A stretch of DNA of 64,000 nucleotides from Moduliflexus sp964602655 (GTDB lineage: Bacteria; Moduliflexota; Moduliflexia; Moduliflexales; Moduliflexaceae): positions 5,463 to 69,462 of the forward strand of contig CAZRSF010000026.1 of the NCBI GenBank assembly GCA_964602655.1, in the 5' to 3' direction. The notes under the pieces were generated by a model, which worked only from the letters and a program-made list of their open reading frames with translations, was not told the origin of the DNA and made no database searches. This document shows, in pieces, positions 25,820 through 34,263 of the stretch. The position numbers and the translations under genes are program-made. Positions within the stretch are counted from its first letter, which is position 1. Every line of letters starts with the position of its first letter.

Positions 25820-27115
25820 CTACAGAAGAGCGCGAATCACGACCGTTTTAGCAGTGACACCGTCTAACTGCTCGATCGTCCGAATCGCATCCTGCATCTC
25901 GTGTTCATACGCTTCGTAGGTCAGCATAACGAGCGGCACGCTATCCACAGGATGCACTTCTTTTTGAATGACGGACGCGATGCTGATCTTGTGATCCGAC
26001 AGCACCCCGGCGATAGACGACAACACGCCCGGACGATCAAGCACCGTAAAACGCAGATAATACCGCGCCACGAATTGATTGCGCGGTTGAACCGTCAGCG
26101 CCTGTTCATTGGATGAATAGACTAACGGCACGCGATTTGCCACGCCGCTTCGAATACCGCGCGCAATATCCACAACATCGCTGAGAATCGCGCTCGCTGT
26201 CGGCATCATCCCGGCGCCGCGCCCATACGACATGGTGGAATCAACAATATCGCCCACAGCATACACGGCGTTGAATGAACCGTCAACCTTCGCCAGCAAA
26301 TGTTCGGAATGAAGCATCGTTGGGTGGACGCGCACTTCGATGCCGTTGTCGATCCGGCGGCTGATCGCCAATAACTTCACTTTATAGCCGAGTTCTCCGG
26401 CGAGCTTAATGTCAATCGGATGCAATTGGCTGATGCCTTCGGTAAACACCTGCTCCATTGTCACATATTGACCGAATGCCAGATAGGTCAAAATGATGAT
26501 TTTATGCGTGGCGTCAATCCCTTCGACGTCGAAGGTCGGGTCGGCTTCCGCATAGCCAAGCTCTTTGGCATGTTGCAGCACCTTATGGTAATTCTCGCCT
26601 TTTTCCGTCATTTCGGTGAGAATGTAATTGGTCGTCCCGTTCAGAATGCCGTAAATTTCGCTGAAATTATTCGCGATAAGCCCTTCCCGCAAGGAACGGA
26701 TCAGCGGGATGCCGCCGCCGACGCTGGCTTCGAAACCGACATCAACGCGATGCTGCATCGCCGTCTCGAAAATTTCTTTGCCATGTAACGCTAACAGCGC
26801 TTTATTGGCGGTGACAACATGTTTTCCGTTGCGTAAGGCGCGTAAAATAAATGTTTTCGCAGGCTCGTACCCGCCCATCAACTCGATCACGATATCAATA
26901 TCAGGGTTATCGAGAATGTCGCTGACATTGGTCGTCAGCAATGACGGCGCAACCTCTACGTCGCGAGGCGTGGTAATATCGAGATCGGCAATTTTCACTA
27001 ACTCCAGTGTCATGCCGGTGCGAGCTTTCAGCAATTCCTGCTGCTTTTGCAGGGTTTTGATGACCCCTGTTCCAATTGTGCCAAACCCAATCAATCCGAT
27101 TTTTATGCTCTTCAT
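25820..27115 (-). CDS. hom: Homoserine dehydrogenase
   Basis: NAD(P)-dependent reduction of aspartate semialdehyde to homoserine, the branch point to threonine and methionine. The 431 residues comprise a Rossmann domain with GFGTIGTG at 10-17, VIELMGGYEPA, HVVTANKALLA, the catalytic region FEASVGGGIPLI, GILNGTTNYILTEM, EADPTFDVEGIDATHKI, and a C-terminal ACT domain from about residue 350 (YYLRFTVLDRPGVLSSIAGVL). Length and domain order are those of the ACT-containing monofunctional enzyme, so threonine feedback is likely by family knowledge. The next minus-strand gene upstream is the His-tailed protein. No aspartokinase is in view. Confidence 0.96.
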   Translation of the reverse strand: MKSIKIGLIGFGTIGTGVIKTLQKQQELLKARTGMTLELVKIADLDITTPRDVEVAPSLLTTNVSDILDNPDIDIVIELMGGYEPAKTFILRALRNGKHVVTANKALLALHGKEIFETAMQHRVDVGFEASVGGGIPLIRSLREGLIANNFSEIYGILNGTTNYILTEMTEKGENYHKVLQHAKELGYAEADPTFDVEGIDATHKIIILTYLAFGQYVTMEQVFTEGISQLHPIDIKLAGELGYKVKLLAISRRIDNGIEVRVHPTMLHSEHLLAKVDGSFNAVYAVGDIVDSTMSYGRGAGMMPTASAILSDVVDIARGIRSGVANRVPLVYSSNEQALTVQPRNQFVARYYLRFTVLDRPGVLSSIAGVLSDHKISIASVIQKEVHPVDSVPLVMLTYEAYEHEMQDAIRTIEQLDGVTAKTVVIRALL

Positions 27116-27183
27116 GGCGTATATCTCAAGAATGGAAACGATATGCGTTCATATCGTTTCCTGGTTGCGTTCATCATTCATGT

Positions 27184-28626
27184 TCACGGTGCTTCGCGAT
27201 GATGATGGTCTGGACCGCGACGATCATGGCCGCGATAATTGCGGCCGCTATGATCATGGTGGTCATGATCATGATGTTCGTGCTGATGATCATGATGATC
27301 ATGGTCATGCTGATCGGCCTGTTCCACAAATTCCACACGAATATTGCCGTCATCATCGCGCGTGAGATAATATTCTTTGCGATCAAGCTCTTCCGGGTTA
27401 TACCCGCCTTCAAGAACGTCTCGCGTACCGTCAAGGCTGATAATAAGGAGTTCTCGGACAAACGGATGAGATTTCAGTTCCGTTCGCGGCGTTTCGCCTA
27501 AGCTGATGGCGGCGCTCAACGCTTTTTTCGCATCCTCGTCTTTGCCTTGCCGGGTGAACACGTAGGCCATAATTTCCAGACGCCGTTTCAGGCGTTGAAT
27601 CATGACCTCATCCATTTTGGCGTCAATCAGTTTTTGATAGACATCTTCTTTGCGCTCTTGCCGAACTTCCGGCGTGACTTCAATCGTAGAATCTTCCTGA
27701 TCCATGAGTTCCTGCGCATATTGGCCGAGTTCATTCAGCGGCAGATGCCAGCTCAAGAAATGATCATGTTGAAATAATTCGGCAGACGTTCGGAGAAGAC
27801 CGGGCTGTTGTTTCAATGTATCCGCATCCAGCGTCTGATATACCGGATTAGTGATGATTTGCGCCTGGCTGAGTTCGAAAAAGCCTTTCCCGCTTTCATA
27901 TTCTTCCGGCAACGAATCTGTAGTCGCTTTTTCGGCTTCCAACAAGAGCGACATCGCGAAATCATACTCGACTTCCGCGAGCATCGGCTCTTTCGCGCCG
28001 ACTTGCATCGCAAAGGTGTCGGGCAATTTGGCAAACATTTTTTTCGTCATGCCGCGTTTCGACGTGCATTCCGCAATGCCATCCTCATCACCGGCAACAA
28101 CCTGGAGAAAATGCAGGTCTCCGGCCAACATTTCTTGCGTGAGCAGAATCAACTGTGTGCCCGTGCCGTCAACCGGGCTGATCATCGCTTTATAGCGCTG
28201 ATGCCTGATTTCTCCCAACAACGGTTTGAGAGTCGTTTCAATCTCAATGCCGACGGTTTTGAGCTTGTGTAAACTTTTTCTCGCGGCTTTGCGTAAATTC
28301 TTCACCGGGTGCGCGTCATTGATTTCCGCTAAAATTTGCGCGGCTTTGAATGACGGGATCGAGCCTAACCCGTTCACGCCGATTTCGGCAAGCGCTTCAT
28401 TCGCGTGACGTGTCATCTCTTCCAGAAGCGGCAGTAATTTTTCCCCTAAACGACTTTTTAAACTTTTGAGCAGCGCGTCAATCTCTTTTGATCGCATCCC
28501 CGCAACCGTCTCAATATATTGGTGTAATTGTGTTTGGTCAATACCGACCACTTTCTCTAATTCCTGCGCGATTTGCTCGGCAAGGTTTTGTGTCGTTTCA
28601 TTTGTGTGTTCGTTTCTGTTTTCCAT
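27184..28626 (-). CDS. Unrecognised protein with histidine-rich C-terminal tail
   Basis: 480 residues from ATG 28626 (AAGGAGA eight bases upstream); I do not recognise a family for residues 1-430. That part is soluble, acidic and mainly helical (EQIAQELEKVVGID, KSLKSRLGEKLLPLLEEM, NLRKAARKSLHKLKT), with a conserved-looking patch FLQVVAGDEDGIAECTSKRGMTKK. The last 45 residues are a run of His, Asp and Glu (DHDHHDHQHEHHDHDHHDH) ending HHHREAP, a composition typical of nickel or zinc storage and delivery tails such as those of HypB, SlyD or UreE; metal binding is therefore a family-independent inference. No metallo-enzyme operon adjoins it. The repeated gatcatgatgatcatgg DNA coding for the tail is prone to slippage, so tail length may vary between strains. 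Confidence 0.7.
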   Translation of the reverse strand: MENRNEHTNETTQNLAEQIAQELEKVVGIDQTQLHQYIETVAGMRSKEIDALLKSLKSRLGEKLLPLLEEMTRHANEALAEIGVNGLGSIPSFKAAQILAEINDAHPVKNLRKAARKSLHKLKTVGIEIETTLKPLLGEIRHQRYKAMISPVDGTGTQLILLTQEMLAGDLHFLQVVAGDEDGIAECTSKRGMTKKMFAKLPDTFAMQVGAKEPMLAEVEYDFAMSLLLEAEKATTDSLPEEYESGKGFFELSQAQIITNPVYQTLDADTLKQQPGLLRTSAELFQHDHFLSWHLPLNELGQYAQELMDQEDSTIEVTPEVRQERKEDVYQKLIDAKMDEVMIQRLKRRLEIMAYVFTRQGKDEDAKKALSAAISLGETPRTELKSHPFVRELLIISLDGTRDVLEGGYNPEELDRKEYYLTRDDDGNIRVEFVEQADQHDHDHHDHQHEHHDHDHHDHSGRNYRGHDRRGPDHHHREAP

Positions 28627-28786
28627 GATATAGTCTCCTTTCCTCAACAATTTTCCTGCAAGCGCGAAATTTTCGTCACGTAAACAATCGGCAAAAGAGA
28701 TGTCAAGTTATTATGCTGCGATGGGGAGAGTTTTCTTGCATAGCAGGAGTTTTCAAGAAAAATCCGTTCCAGCGCAGAGAAACAAA

Positions 28787-28818
28787 AACCCTTCTGAATC
28801 TGATACATCAGAAGGGTT
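28787..28818 (-). terminator. Rho-independent terminator
   Basis: Perfect 11-bp arms AACCCTTCTGA/TCAGAAGGGTT with a 10-base loop. Read on the minus strand the stem is followed by TTTTTG, correctly placed 50 bases after the outer-membrane protein gene that ends at 28871. Confidence 0.85.
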
Positions 28819-28870
28819 GATTTTTCATACGAAAGATCAATTGCTCTCGTAAGGTTTGACGCCAGCAGAA

Positions 28871-29950
28871 TTAAAACTTCAATTCCACTTTATGTAATAT
28901 CTGATAAATCGTATCTTCGCTGAAATATTCGTCAGCCAACGCGTAATCCAGATATAATGTATAATTCAGCGATTTCCCCAACTGATAATTGACATCGCCA
29001 AAAATTTCGAATCCGTATCCACTCCGATTTTTGCCTTCGAAAGCGGCCACTAAAATCTCCGGGACGGCAAAACAGAGCGCGCCGAATTTCAGTCCTAATT
29101 TCTCAGTCACGTTTGCGTCCGCGCTGCCCTGAAAATACACGAATTGAAACGGGTCTTGTTCTACGTCTATCGCATTCTGCGTGTTCTGAGGCTGAACAAT
29201 TGTTGGGCGAGACGACTGCACACTTCCCAATAATTCCCTGGAGCTTACATTTGTCGAAGATGCGCCCGCCGATTGTGTATTGACATCCGCGCTCCCTACA
29301 GCCGTTTCATATCCGGCCTGAACGCCAATCGTCCAGTTTCCGACGCCCAGATTTGCTCCGCTGGAGACATAATAACCAGCAAGGTCTTGATTGATGGCCG
29401 TATCAATGTCATCGTCGGAAATACCAGAATCAGCGACATTCATTGTATCAACCTCTTCAATGTCTCCTCCGGTAATTCCAAATTCAGTGTACACAGACAC
29501 ATTCGCAACAGTGCTTGAAACAATTGTCGCTGCCACCGGGGCATTCTCCTGCGTGAACGGGAAATCGCGTCGCGTCGAATTCACCTGATCAGAGATGGGC
29601 AGCGTTGACGTGATCTGGGTATCATCATCCATTTGATACAAGCTGAAATGAGAAACATTCCATTTCCAGGGAAGCGTTGTCGGAGAGGCCGATTCTTTTG
29701 CCGGGACACCATCATTCACAACGAATTCAAGTGAGATTTCGCCTTCCTGTGTCGAAATCGAAGGGAATATACGATTCATGTCTTCATGACGAAGAAGTTC
29801 CATCTCCGACTCTTGCGCATCATCGCGAGTTTCGAGGCGGATATTGGAATTGGCAATATTTTTATGCCAGCGATCGTCGCGGTTTTCTTCGGCAACAGCG
29901 ACACTTCCTATCGCCAGCAGGCTGAGGCAGGCAATCGCAAAAAATTTCAT
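28871..29950 (-). CDS. Probable outer-membrane protein of unknown function
   Basis: 359 residues from ATG 29950. A signal peptide (MKFFAIACLSLLAIGSVAVA, cleaved before EEN) replaces an upstream in-frame ATG at 30019 that would bury it. The mature part is rich in Ser, Thr, Asp and Gln. The C-terminal third alternates polar and hydrophobic residues (GYGFEIFGDVNYQLGKSLNYTLYLDYALADEYF) and the protein ends in VELKF; a terminal Phe is the classical beta-barrel assembly signal. No named family is recognised. A strong terminator follows at 28787-28818, so it is probably a single-gene transcript. Its base composition is slightly more AT-rich than the neighbouring metabolic genes. Confidence 0.7.
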   Translation of the reverse strand: MKFFAIACLSLLAIGSVAVAEENRDDRWHKNIANSNIRLETRDDAQESEMELLRHEDMNRIFPSISTQEGEISLEFVVNDGVPAKESASPTTLPWKWNVSHFSLYQMDDDTQITSTLPISDQVNSTRRDFPFTQENAPVAATIVSSTVANVSVYTEFGITGGDIEEVDTMNVADSGISDDDIDTAINQDLAGYYVSSGANLGVGNWTIGVQAGYETAVGSADVNTQSAGASSTNVSSRELLGSVQSSRPTIVQPQNTQNAIDVEQDPFQFVYFQGSADANVTEKLGLKFGALCFAVPEILVAAFEGKNRSGYGFEIFGDVNYQLGKSLNYTLYLDYALADEYFSEDTIYQILHKVELKF

Positions 29951-30118
29951 ACCGATATTTACCTCGTAATGATACATCATAATATCTTTCATACACAGTA
30001 TATCTTTACTGATGGTCATTTCCTAAAAAATGTAAAGAGTAAATCTTCGAAAATATTCAAGAGGATGTCGTTTTTTTATTATATAACGAAACCGTGTTTC
30101 GACGCGCATAGCGTTCAC

Positions 30119-30149
30119 GAAAAAAAAGAGGCGCACTTACGTGCGCCTC
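30119..30149 (-). terminator. Rho-independent terminator of the porin-like gene
   Basis: Arms GAGGCGCAC/GTGCGCCTC with a 4-base loop. On the minus strand the stem is followed by eight T residues, about 25 bases past the stop of the porin-like gene. Confidence 0.92.
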
Positions 30150-30172
30150 GTGGTAAAACTCTAAGAATGTTC

Positions 30173-31245
30173 TTAGAAGTTGTAGTTGAAACGGACGCGA
30201 GCGCCGAAAGCAGTGCCGTCGTCTTTACCGCCCATATCGGTAGCATTTGCAAACGATGCGCCGAATTTCACTTTAGCGCCTTCTACCGGCAATTGATGCA
30301 CATAAGACACATATCCATACATATGGTTGCTATCATTTACATCTTCGGTTGTGTAACCGCCAGCAAGGCCAAGTTGATCAGCTTCACCAATCGGCATCTT
30401 CATATATGCACCTGCGCTGGTCGTTGTTACTTCATCAGCATCAACTTCTTTTGTACTAATCACATTACCTTCAGCATCTGTCGTATTCGCNNNNNNNNNN
30501 CATTTTTGCCATCTACGGTCAGCATTGCGCCAGTTACGCCAAATGTCATATTACCAGCTTTTGCTTCAACCATCGCGCCAAAGCCCATATTCGTGATTTC
30601 ACCCTTGGCATCGCCATCTTGCGGAGTAATCGTCAGATATTCACCGCCGACTTTAACTGTCATCGCGCTGGCACTATACACTAATACCGGGCGAGCACCG
30701 AGTTTGTTCACTTCAACGCCTGTCGCAGCACCGAAATCGGCTTTATCCGTATCAAACGCCGTTCTGGCATCAAGTTTCAGCGCATCGCTGAAATTAACCA
30801 CGACGCCAAAGCCGTTAGGATTACGTCCGCGAACTTTATTCATTTCATAGCGGCCAACGGCGCCAGGCACTTCAGCAATGTACACATCTTCGCCCTTTGC
30901 GAACATGTCTTCCGCTTCCCAATGTCCGACTTTCATCGCAAACGACGGTGTTCCTAACGAAAACCACACATCGCAAGCACCAAAACCGCCGTCAACTTGA
31001 TCTTCGAAGCAACCTTTACCAGCCGCAAAGAAACCAGCTTCATTTTCTGCACGAGCTTCTAAAGCAATTTCAACGCGGCCATCATTATCAAACTTCGTCT
31101 TATCAATTGTCGTGCTCCCAGAATCCACAGAGCTTGAAGAAACCGTCGTATTGGTTTCAACATTAGCGCCAATCTTCAATTCAGCATACGCAGGCATAGC
31201 CATAAAAGCAGCGCAAGCAACAGCAAATAATGTACGTAATTTCAT
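30173..31245 (-). CDS. Porin-like outer-membrane protein, interrupted by assembly gap
   Basis: One gene split by ten N bases. From ATG 31245 (AAGGAGA six bases upstream) comes a signal peptide LRTLFAVACAAFMAMPAYA followed by beta-rich sequence (VEIALEARAENEAGFFAAGKG, FSLGTPSFAMKVGHWEAEDMF, LVYSASAMTVKVGGEYLTI). After the gap the reading frame changes, and coding resumes at about 30490 as ANTTDAEGNVISTKE, ending GARVRFNYNF with terminal Phe. The frame difference means the true gap length is not ten. The pattern is that of a general porin without a specific named family. The 5' leader holds a GAATAGC/GCTATTC hairpin at 31280-31306. A strong terminator follows, as expected for an abundant single-gene transcript. 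Confidence 0.8.
30491..30500. other. Assembly gap (10 N)
   Basis: Ten undetermined bases within the porin-like gene. Because the flanking coding frames disagree, the number is a placeholder. Confidence 0.98.
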
Positions 31246-31540
31246 AAACGTCTCCTTGTTTGATTGTGTTTGTGACATTGAATAGCGTCAAACGCATTTG
31301 CTATTCATTTACCGAGTACATTTCTAAAAAAAGAAAACAACACCTGACAAAACAACCACTGCGACTATTCTTCCCAAACATCCCCCCTAAAAAAACTTCA
31401 AGAGCATCCATGAAGCTTTAGTTGAATGTCGTGTCTGAATATTTCTAACCATCCTGTCGCCTTACAATTCACATAATAAAATCTCTCGGAATTTTGTAAA
31501 GAAAAAATTTACAAAAAAAACATTTTCTTGTAAAAATATG

Positions 31541-31568
31541 GGAACTTTTCTGGGTTTTGTTTGTCTAA
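31541..31568 (+). promoter_or_regulatory. ECF-sigma-type promoter, copy 1
   Basis: GGAACTT (31541-31547), 15-base spacer, GTCTAA (31563-31568), the layout of extracytoplasmic-function sigma promoters of the RpoE type. An ATTTTGTAAAG box starts 50 bases upstream at 31491, within a TTTGTAAA/TTTACAAA inverted repeat. No plus-strand gene lies downstream before the opposing PNPOx gene. Confidence 0.5.
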
Positions 31569-31711
31569 GGCTCTTTTGTTCGAGGACATCTGTGATAAAA
31601 TTTGGGATAGTTCTACCTGCGCATAACACTCACGCTGAAATATGAATTGATAAAATCAGACGATTTTGTAAAGGAAAAAATGCAAAAATTCTGAATTTCT
31701 CATTATCTCCC

Positions 31712-31739
31712 GGAACTTTTCATGAATTCCAACGTCTAA
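31712..31739 (+). promoter_or_regulatory. ECF-sigma-type promoter, copy 2
   Basis: GGAACTT (31712-31718), again exactly 15 bases, GTCTAA (31734-31739). An ATTTTGTAAAG box begins 49 bases upstream at 31663. It is 171 bases from copy 1. A transcript from here would run into the palindrome at 31785-31817 within about 40 bases. Confidence 0.5.
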
Positions 31740-31784
31740 GGCCAACAAACAGATGACAACGCTATCGCCGTCATAAATGAATCG

Positions 31785-31817
31785 AACCCAGTCAGGGTTC
31801 AGAACCCTGACTGGGTT
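31785..31817. repeat. Perfect palindrome AACCCAGTCAGGGTTC / complement
   Basis: 16-bp perfect arms around a single A. It overlaps the last codons and stop of the PNPOx-family gene and could terminate transcription from both sides. It belongs to the CAGGGTT-type hairpins also found at 5448 and 37206. Confidence 0.85.
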
Positions 31818-32271
31818 GACTGGTGGTCATGTGTAATTCGACGACGTTCTGGAATGTTCTGACAAGTTCATACTTAGCGATCTTCACCACCATCAGCGCG
31901 CTGGTTGGGGCATTGACGAAATCCGCTAACTGCGGATGTTTATCGAGATAACGCGCGAGAAAGACCTCTCGTTCAGCGTCAGCGGCTTCTTCAACCCTGC
32001 CGGTTGCCGTAATGGCAAGCGCCTCGCGAAGATCGGCATCGCGATTGGAACGGTTGTCAATCAGTAACGCGACCTGAGTATTCTCGCAGAGATTCGTATA
32101 TTTGCGCGTCGTTCTGGCTGTCGCGAACAGCAGTTCCTTCATCTCCGTTGTCGCGGCAAACGCCACCAGACTGGCATGAGATTGCCCCGCGCGATGTGTT
32201 GATAAGACGGCGAATTTCTGGGATGTCAACACCCCTCGAAGCATGTCTTTCAGAGACTCCATCTCACACAT
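31792..32271 (-). CDS. PNPOx-family flavin-binding protein
   Basis: 159 residues with the split-barrel fold pattern of pyridoxamine 5'-phosphate oxidase relatives: FAVLSTHRAGQSHASLVAFAATTEMKELLFATARTTRKYTNLCENTQVALLIDNR, then a second half with VKIAKYELVRTFQNVVELH. Such proteins bind FMN, F420 or haem; the reaction cannot be named from sequence. The last ten residues (TSQPSQGSEP) are encoded within the palindrome at 31785-31817, so a repeat insertion seems to have replaced the original C-terminus. It stands alone between the porin-like gene and a repeat-filled gap. Confidence 0.82.
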   Translation of the reverse strand: MCEMESLKDMLRGVLTSQKFAVLSTHRAGQSHASLVAFAATTEMKELLFATARTTRKYTNLCENTQVALLIDNRSNRDADLREALAITATGRVEEAADAEREVFLARYLDKHPQLADFVNAPTSALMVVKIAKYELVRTFQNVVELHMTTSQPSQGSEP

Positions 32272-32368
32272 AAATCACCTCGTTTTCTCCCTTGAGCCAT
32301 CCGGCGGATCGCCGGAACAATTATTTACTGACCTTACGCGCCAAATTCGGAACGATCATCGTGAACTC

Positions 32369-32610
32369 CCCTCCTGGGAGCAGGGCTGTTAACTTCTATT
32401 TTTTGCCCTGAAAGGGCGAGGTCATATTAGCCCAGGGCGAAGCCCTGGGGAAAGGGGATTTCGGCGACCACGCCCTGAAAGGGCGTCTCATGAAACGCTC
32501 TTTCAGAGCGAACGTCACTGTTCACCTCTTTCCCCAGGGCTTCGCCCTGGGCTAATATGAATTGCGCCGTTGGCGCGTTTCAGAACGTCACAGCCCTGCC
32601 CTCCTGGGAG
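32369..32610. mobile_element. CAGGGCTGT element nested in a family A repeat, with target duplication
   Basis: The 218-bp element 32381-32598 begins CAGGGCTGTTAACTTCT and ends with the complement of CAGGGCTGTGACGTTCT. It is flanked by direct copies of CCCTCCTGGGAG (32369-32380 and 32599-32610). Removing the element restores CCCCTCCTGGGAGGGG, the family A palindrome arm. The core is itself palindromic (TAGCCCAGGGC gaa GCCCTGGGG near the left, its mirror near 32545-32575, and CCCTGAAAGGGCG repeats). It encodes no protein. It fills most of the 373 bases between the PNPOx and MFS genes; the remainder shows nothing else. Confidence 0.8.
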
Positions 32611-32644
32611 GGGAATTGCGGAAGCGCTGCGTAACATCAATTAT

Positions 32645-33847
32645 TTACTCTTTGACCAACAATCCCATAATCGCGACGGCCAACAGGCTCATCATGCCGC
32701 CGAAAAAAAACGGGGCGCGGGCGGACACCGCAAAGAACGCTCCGGCGATCAGGCTGGCGGGCAGCAGCGTTACGCCGACAATCGTGTGATACACGCCTAA
32801 GGCGGTCGCTTTCGAATCCGACGCCGCAAATCGGGCGACAAACGCTTTTTCCACGCCTTCGGTCATCGCATAATAGACGCCGTACACCATCCAAAACAGC
32901 CAGAGCCACAGCCTGGTCTGCTCAGTCAGTAAGCCGAATGACATATACGTCACCGCATAAAGCGTATATCCGGCGATCAGCAGGTTGCGCCGTCCAATCT
33001 TATCGGATAACATGCCGAAAAACGTGGAAAGCGCGGTCGTAATCAAATTGAAGAGCATATACATTAATATGACGGACGAGAGCGCATAGCCAAGATTCAT
33101 GCTGCGCAACAGCAAAAATTGATTCGATGAGTTGCCGAGCGTAAAGAGAAATTGCGCGAGGAAAAACCATTGCAGATTCCGATCATATTTGCGCAGATCA
33201 AGATTCGGGCGCGGACGCGCATGCGCTTCGACAGGCGGCGTCTGCCGTTCTTTCACGAAAAACAACAGCGCGACGCCGATCACAGCGGGTACGATCGAAA
33301 GTGAAAACAACAGATAATAGGCGTGAAGGTCGCGGAGATTTTTGGTGACGGGATCGAGAAAACGCAAACTGACGAGGTAACAAATCAGTACGCCGACAAA
33401 CGCACCGCCGAAATCCATCGCCCGGTGAAACCCATACGCTCTGCCTTGCATCTCTTTCGGCGTGGATTCGGCGATCAAGGCGTCGCGCGGCGCTGTGCGG
33501 ATGCCTTTGCCGATACGATCCAGAAAACGCGACACAAGAACAAGCGACCACCCCATTGACGCAAAAAAGAGCAGAATTTTCGCAACGGCAGACAATCCAT
33601 AGCCCGAAATCGTCAGGCGCTTGCGCTGTTGAATTTTATCCGAATAATACCCGACAAACACTTTCAACAGGCTGGCGGTAGATTCGGCAATTCCTTCGAT
33701 AACCCCCAATGTCGGACCGAGCAGCGCCTGCCGCGATACGAGAATCATGCTGACGAACGCCTGAATCAGAGGGTAAATCATCTCTGACGCCACATCGGTG
33801 AAAAACGATGTCAGCCCCAAAATCACCACATTTTTATCGAGTTTCAT
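32645..33847 (-). CDS. Major facilitator superfamily transporter
   Basis: Inner-membrane transporter of 400 residues with about twelve hydrophobic segments. It begins MKLDKNVVILGLTSFFTDVASEMIYPL, a start typical of a bacterial MFS subgroup annotated as tetracycline-resistance-like or sugar permeases. Other landmarks are YYSDKIQQRKRLTISGYGLSAVAK (the cytoplasmic loop 2-3 motif), RFLDRIGKGIRTAPRDALIAEST, GRAYGFHRAMDFGGA and GMLSDKIGRRNLLIAGY (loop 8-9). GGAGG lies six bases upstream of ATG 33847; the frame runs further to 33910 without a better start. The substrate is unknown. Flanked by repeat elements on both sides, it forms a single-gene unit. Confidence 0.9.
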   Translation of the reverse strand: MKLDKNVVILGLTSFFTDVASEMIYPLIQAFVSMILVSRQALLGPTLGVIEGIAESTASLLKVFVGYYSDKIQQRKRLTISGYGLSAVAKILLFFASMGWSLVLVSRFLDRIGKGIRTAPRDALIAESTPKEMQGRAYGFHRAMDFGGAFVGVLICYLVSLRFLDPVTKNLRDLHAYYLLFSLSIVPAVIGVALLFFVKERQTPPVEAHARPRPNLDLRKYDRNLQWFFLAQFLFTLGNSSNQFLLLRSMNLGYALSSVILMYMLFNLITTALSTFFGMLSDKIGRRNLLIAGYTLYAVTYMSFGLLTEQTRLWLWLFWMVYGVYYAMTEGVEKAFVARFAASDSKATALGVYHTIVGVTLLPASLIAGAFFAVSARAPFFFGGMMSLLAVAIMGLLVKE

Positions 33848-33977
33848 GCTTTGCCTCCATCGATCTCTATAACGGTGTTCGTGCGCTCGGCAATCGCGAA
33901 ACGCTTTCACGATAAATCAAGACGAGCAATCGGCATGTCAAGGGAATTCAACAAAAATTCTTTCTTCTGTCTGCCAG

Positions 33978-34221
33978 CAGGGCAAACGCATCTACATGCT
34001 TGATGTGAAGGCGTGACAGGCATGGGTTGAGCCCACACCCCGATTCATCGGGGTGTGGGACACGTTCCTGTCTCCCCCCGAACCGCTTCAGCGGTGTCCC
34101 GTCCGACGAAAAACCCGCTGAAGCGGTGCTTGCTGGCGTCCGGTCGTTCCAACACCCCCCGATGAATCGGGGGGGTCGCTGAACACGCCCTCAAATCACC
34201 TATTGAGATGCGTTTGCCCTG
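33978..34221. mobile_element. MITE-like element with 16-bp terminal repeats and 10-bp target duplication
   Basis: The element is 244 bp. Left end CAGGGCAAACGCATCT (33978-33993) and right end AGATGCGTTTGCCCTG (34206-34221) are perfect inverted repeats. TGTCTGCCAG flanks it directly on both sides (33968-33977, 34222-34231). Inside are palindromes around CCCCGATTCATCGGGG (twice, in different contexts) and CCGCTTCAGCGG. It has no transposase gene, so it would depend on one elsewhere. The 10-bp duplication fits the size range known for IS4-like transposases. Confidence 0.88.
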
Positions 34222-34263
34222 TGTCTGCCAGAACAATGCCATTTTTTTCTTGACGCTCTTCTT

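Larger units (their letters stand above)
31246..31784. other. AT-rich intergenic region with duplicated promoter module
   Basis: About 540 bases with no credible reading frame. It holds the porin leader and two copies of an ATTTTGTAAAG...GGAACTT...GTCTAAGG module described separately. Confidence 0.6.

Noticed and set aside
25701..25919. Plus-strand 72-codon frame between convergent genes.
   Set aside because: It crosses a palindrome and the end of homoserine dehydrogenase in antisense, with no independent support.
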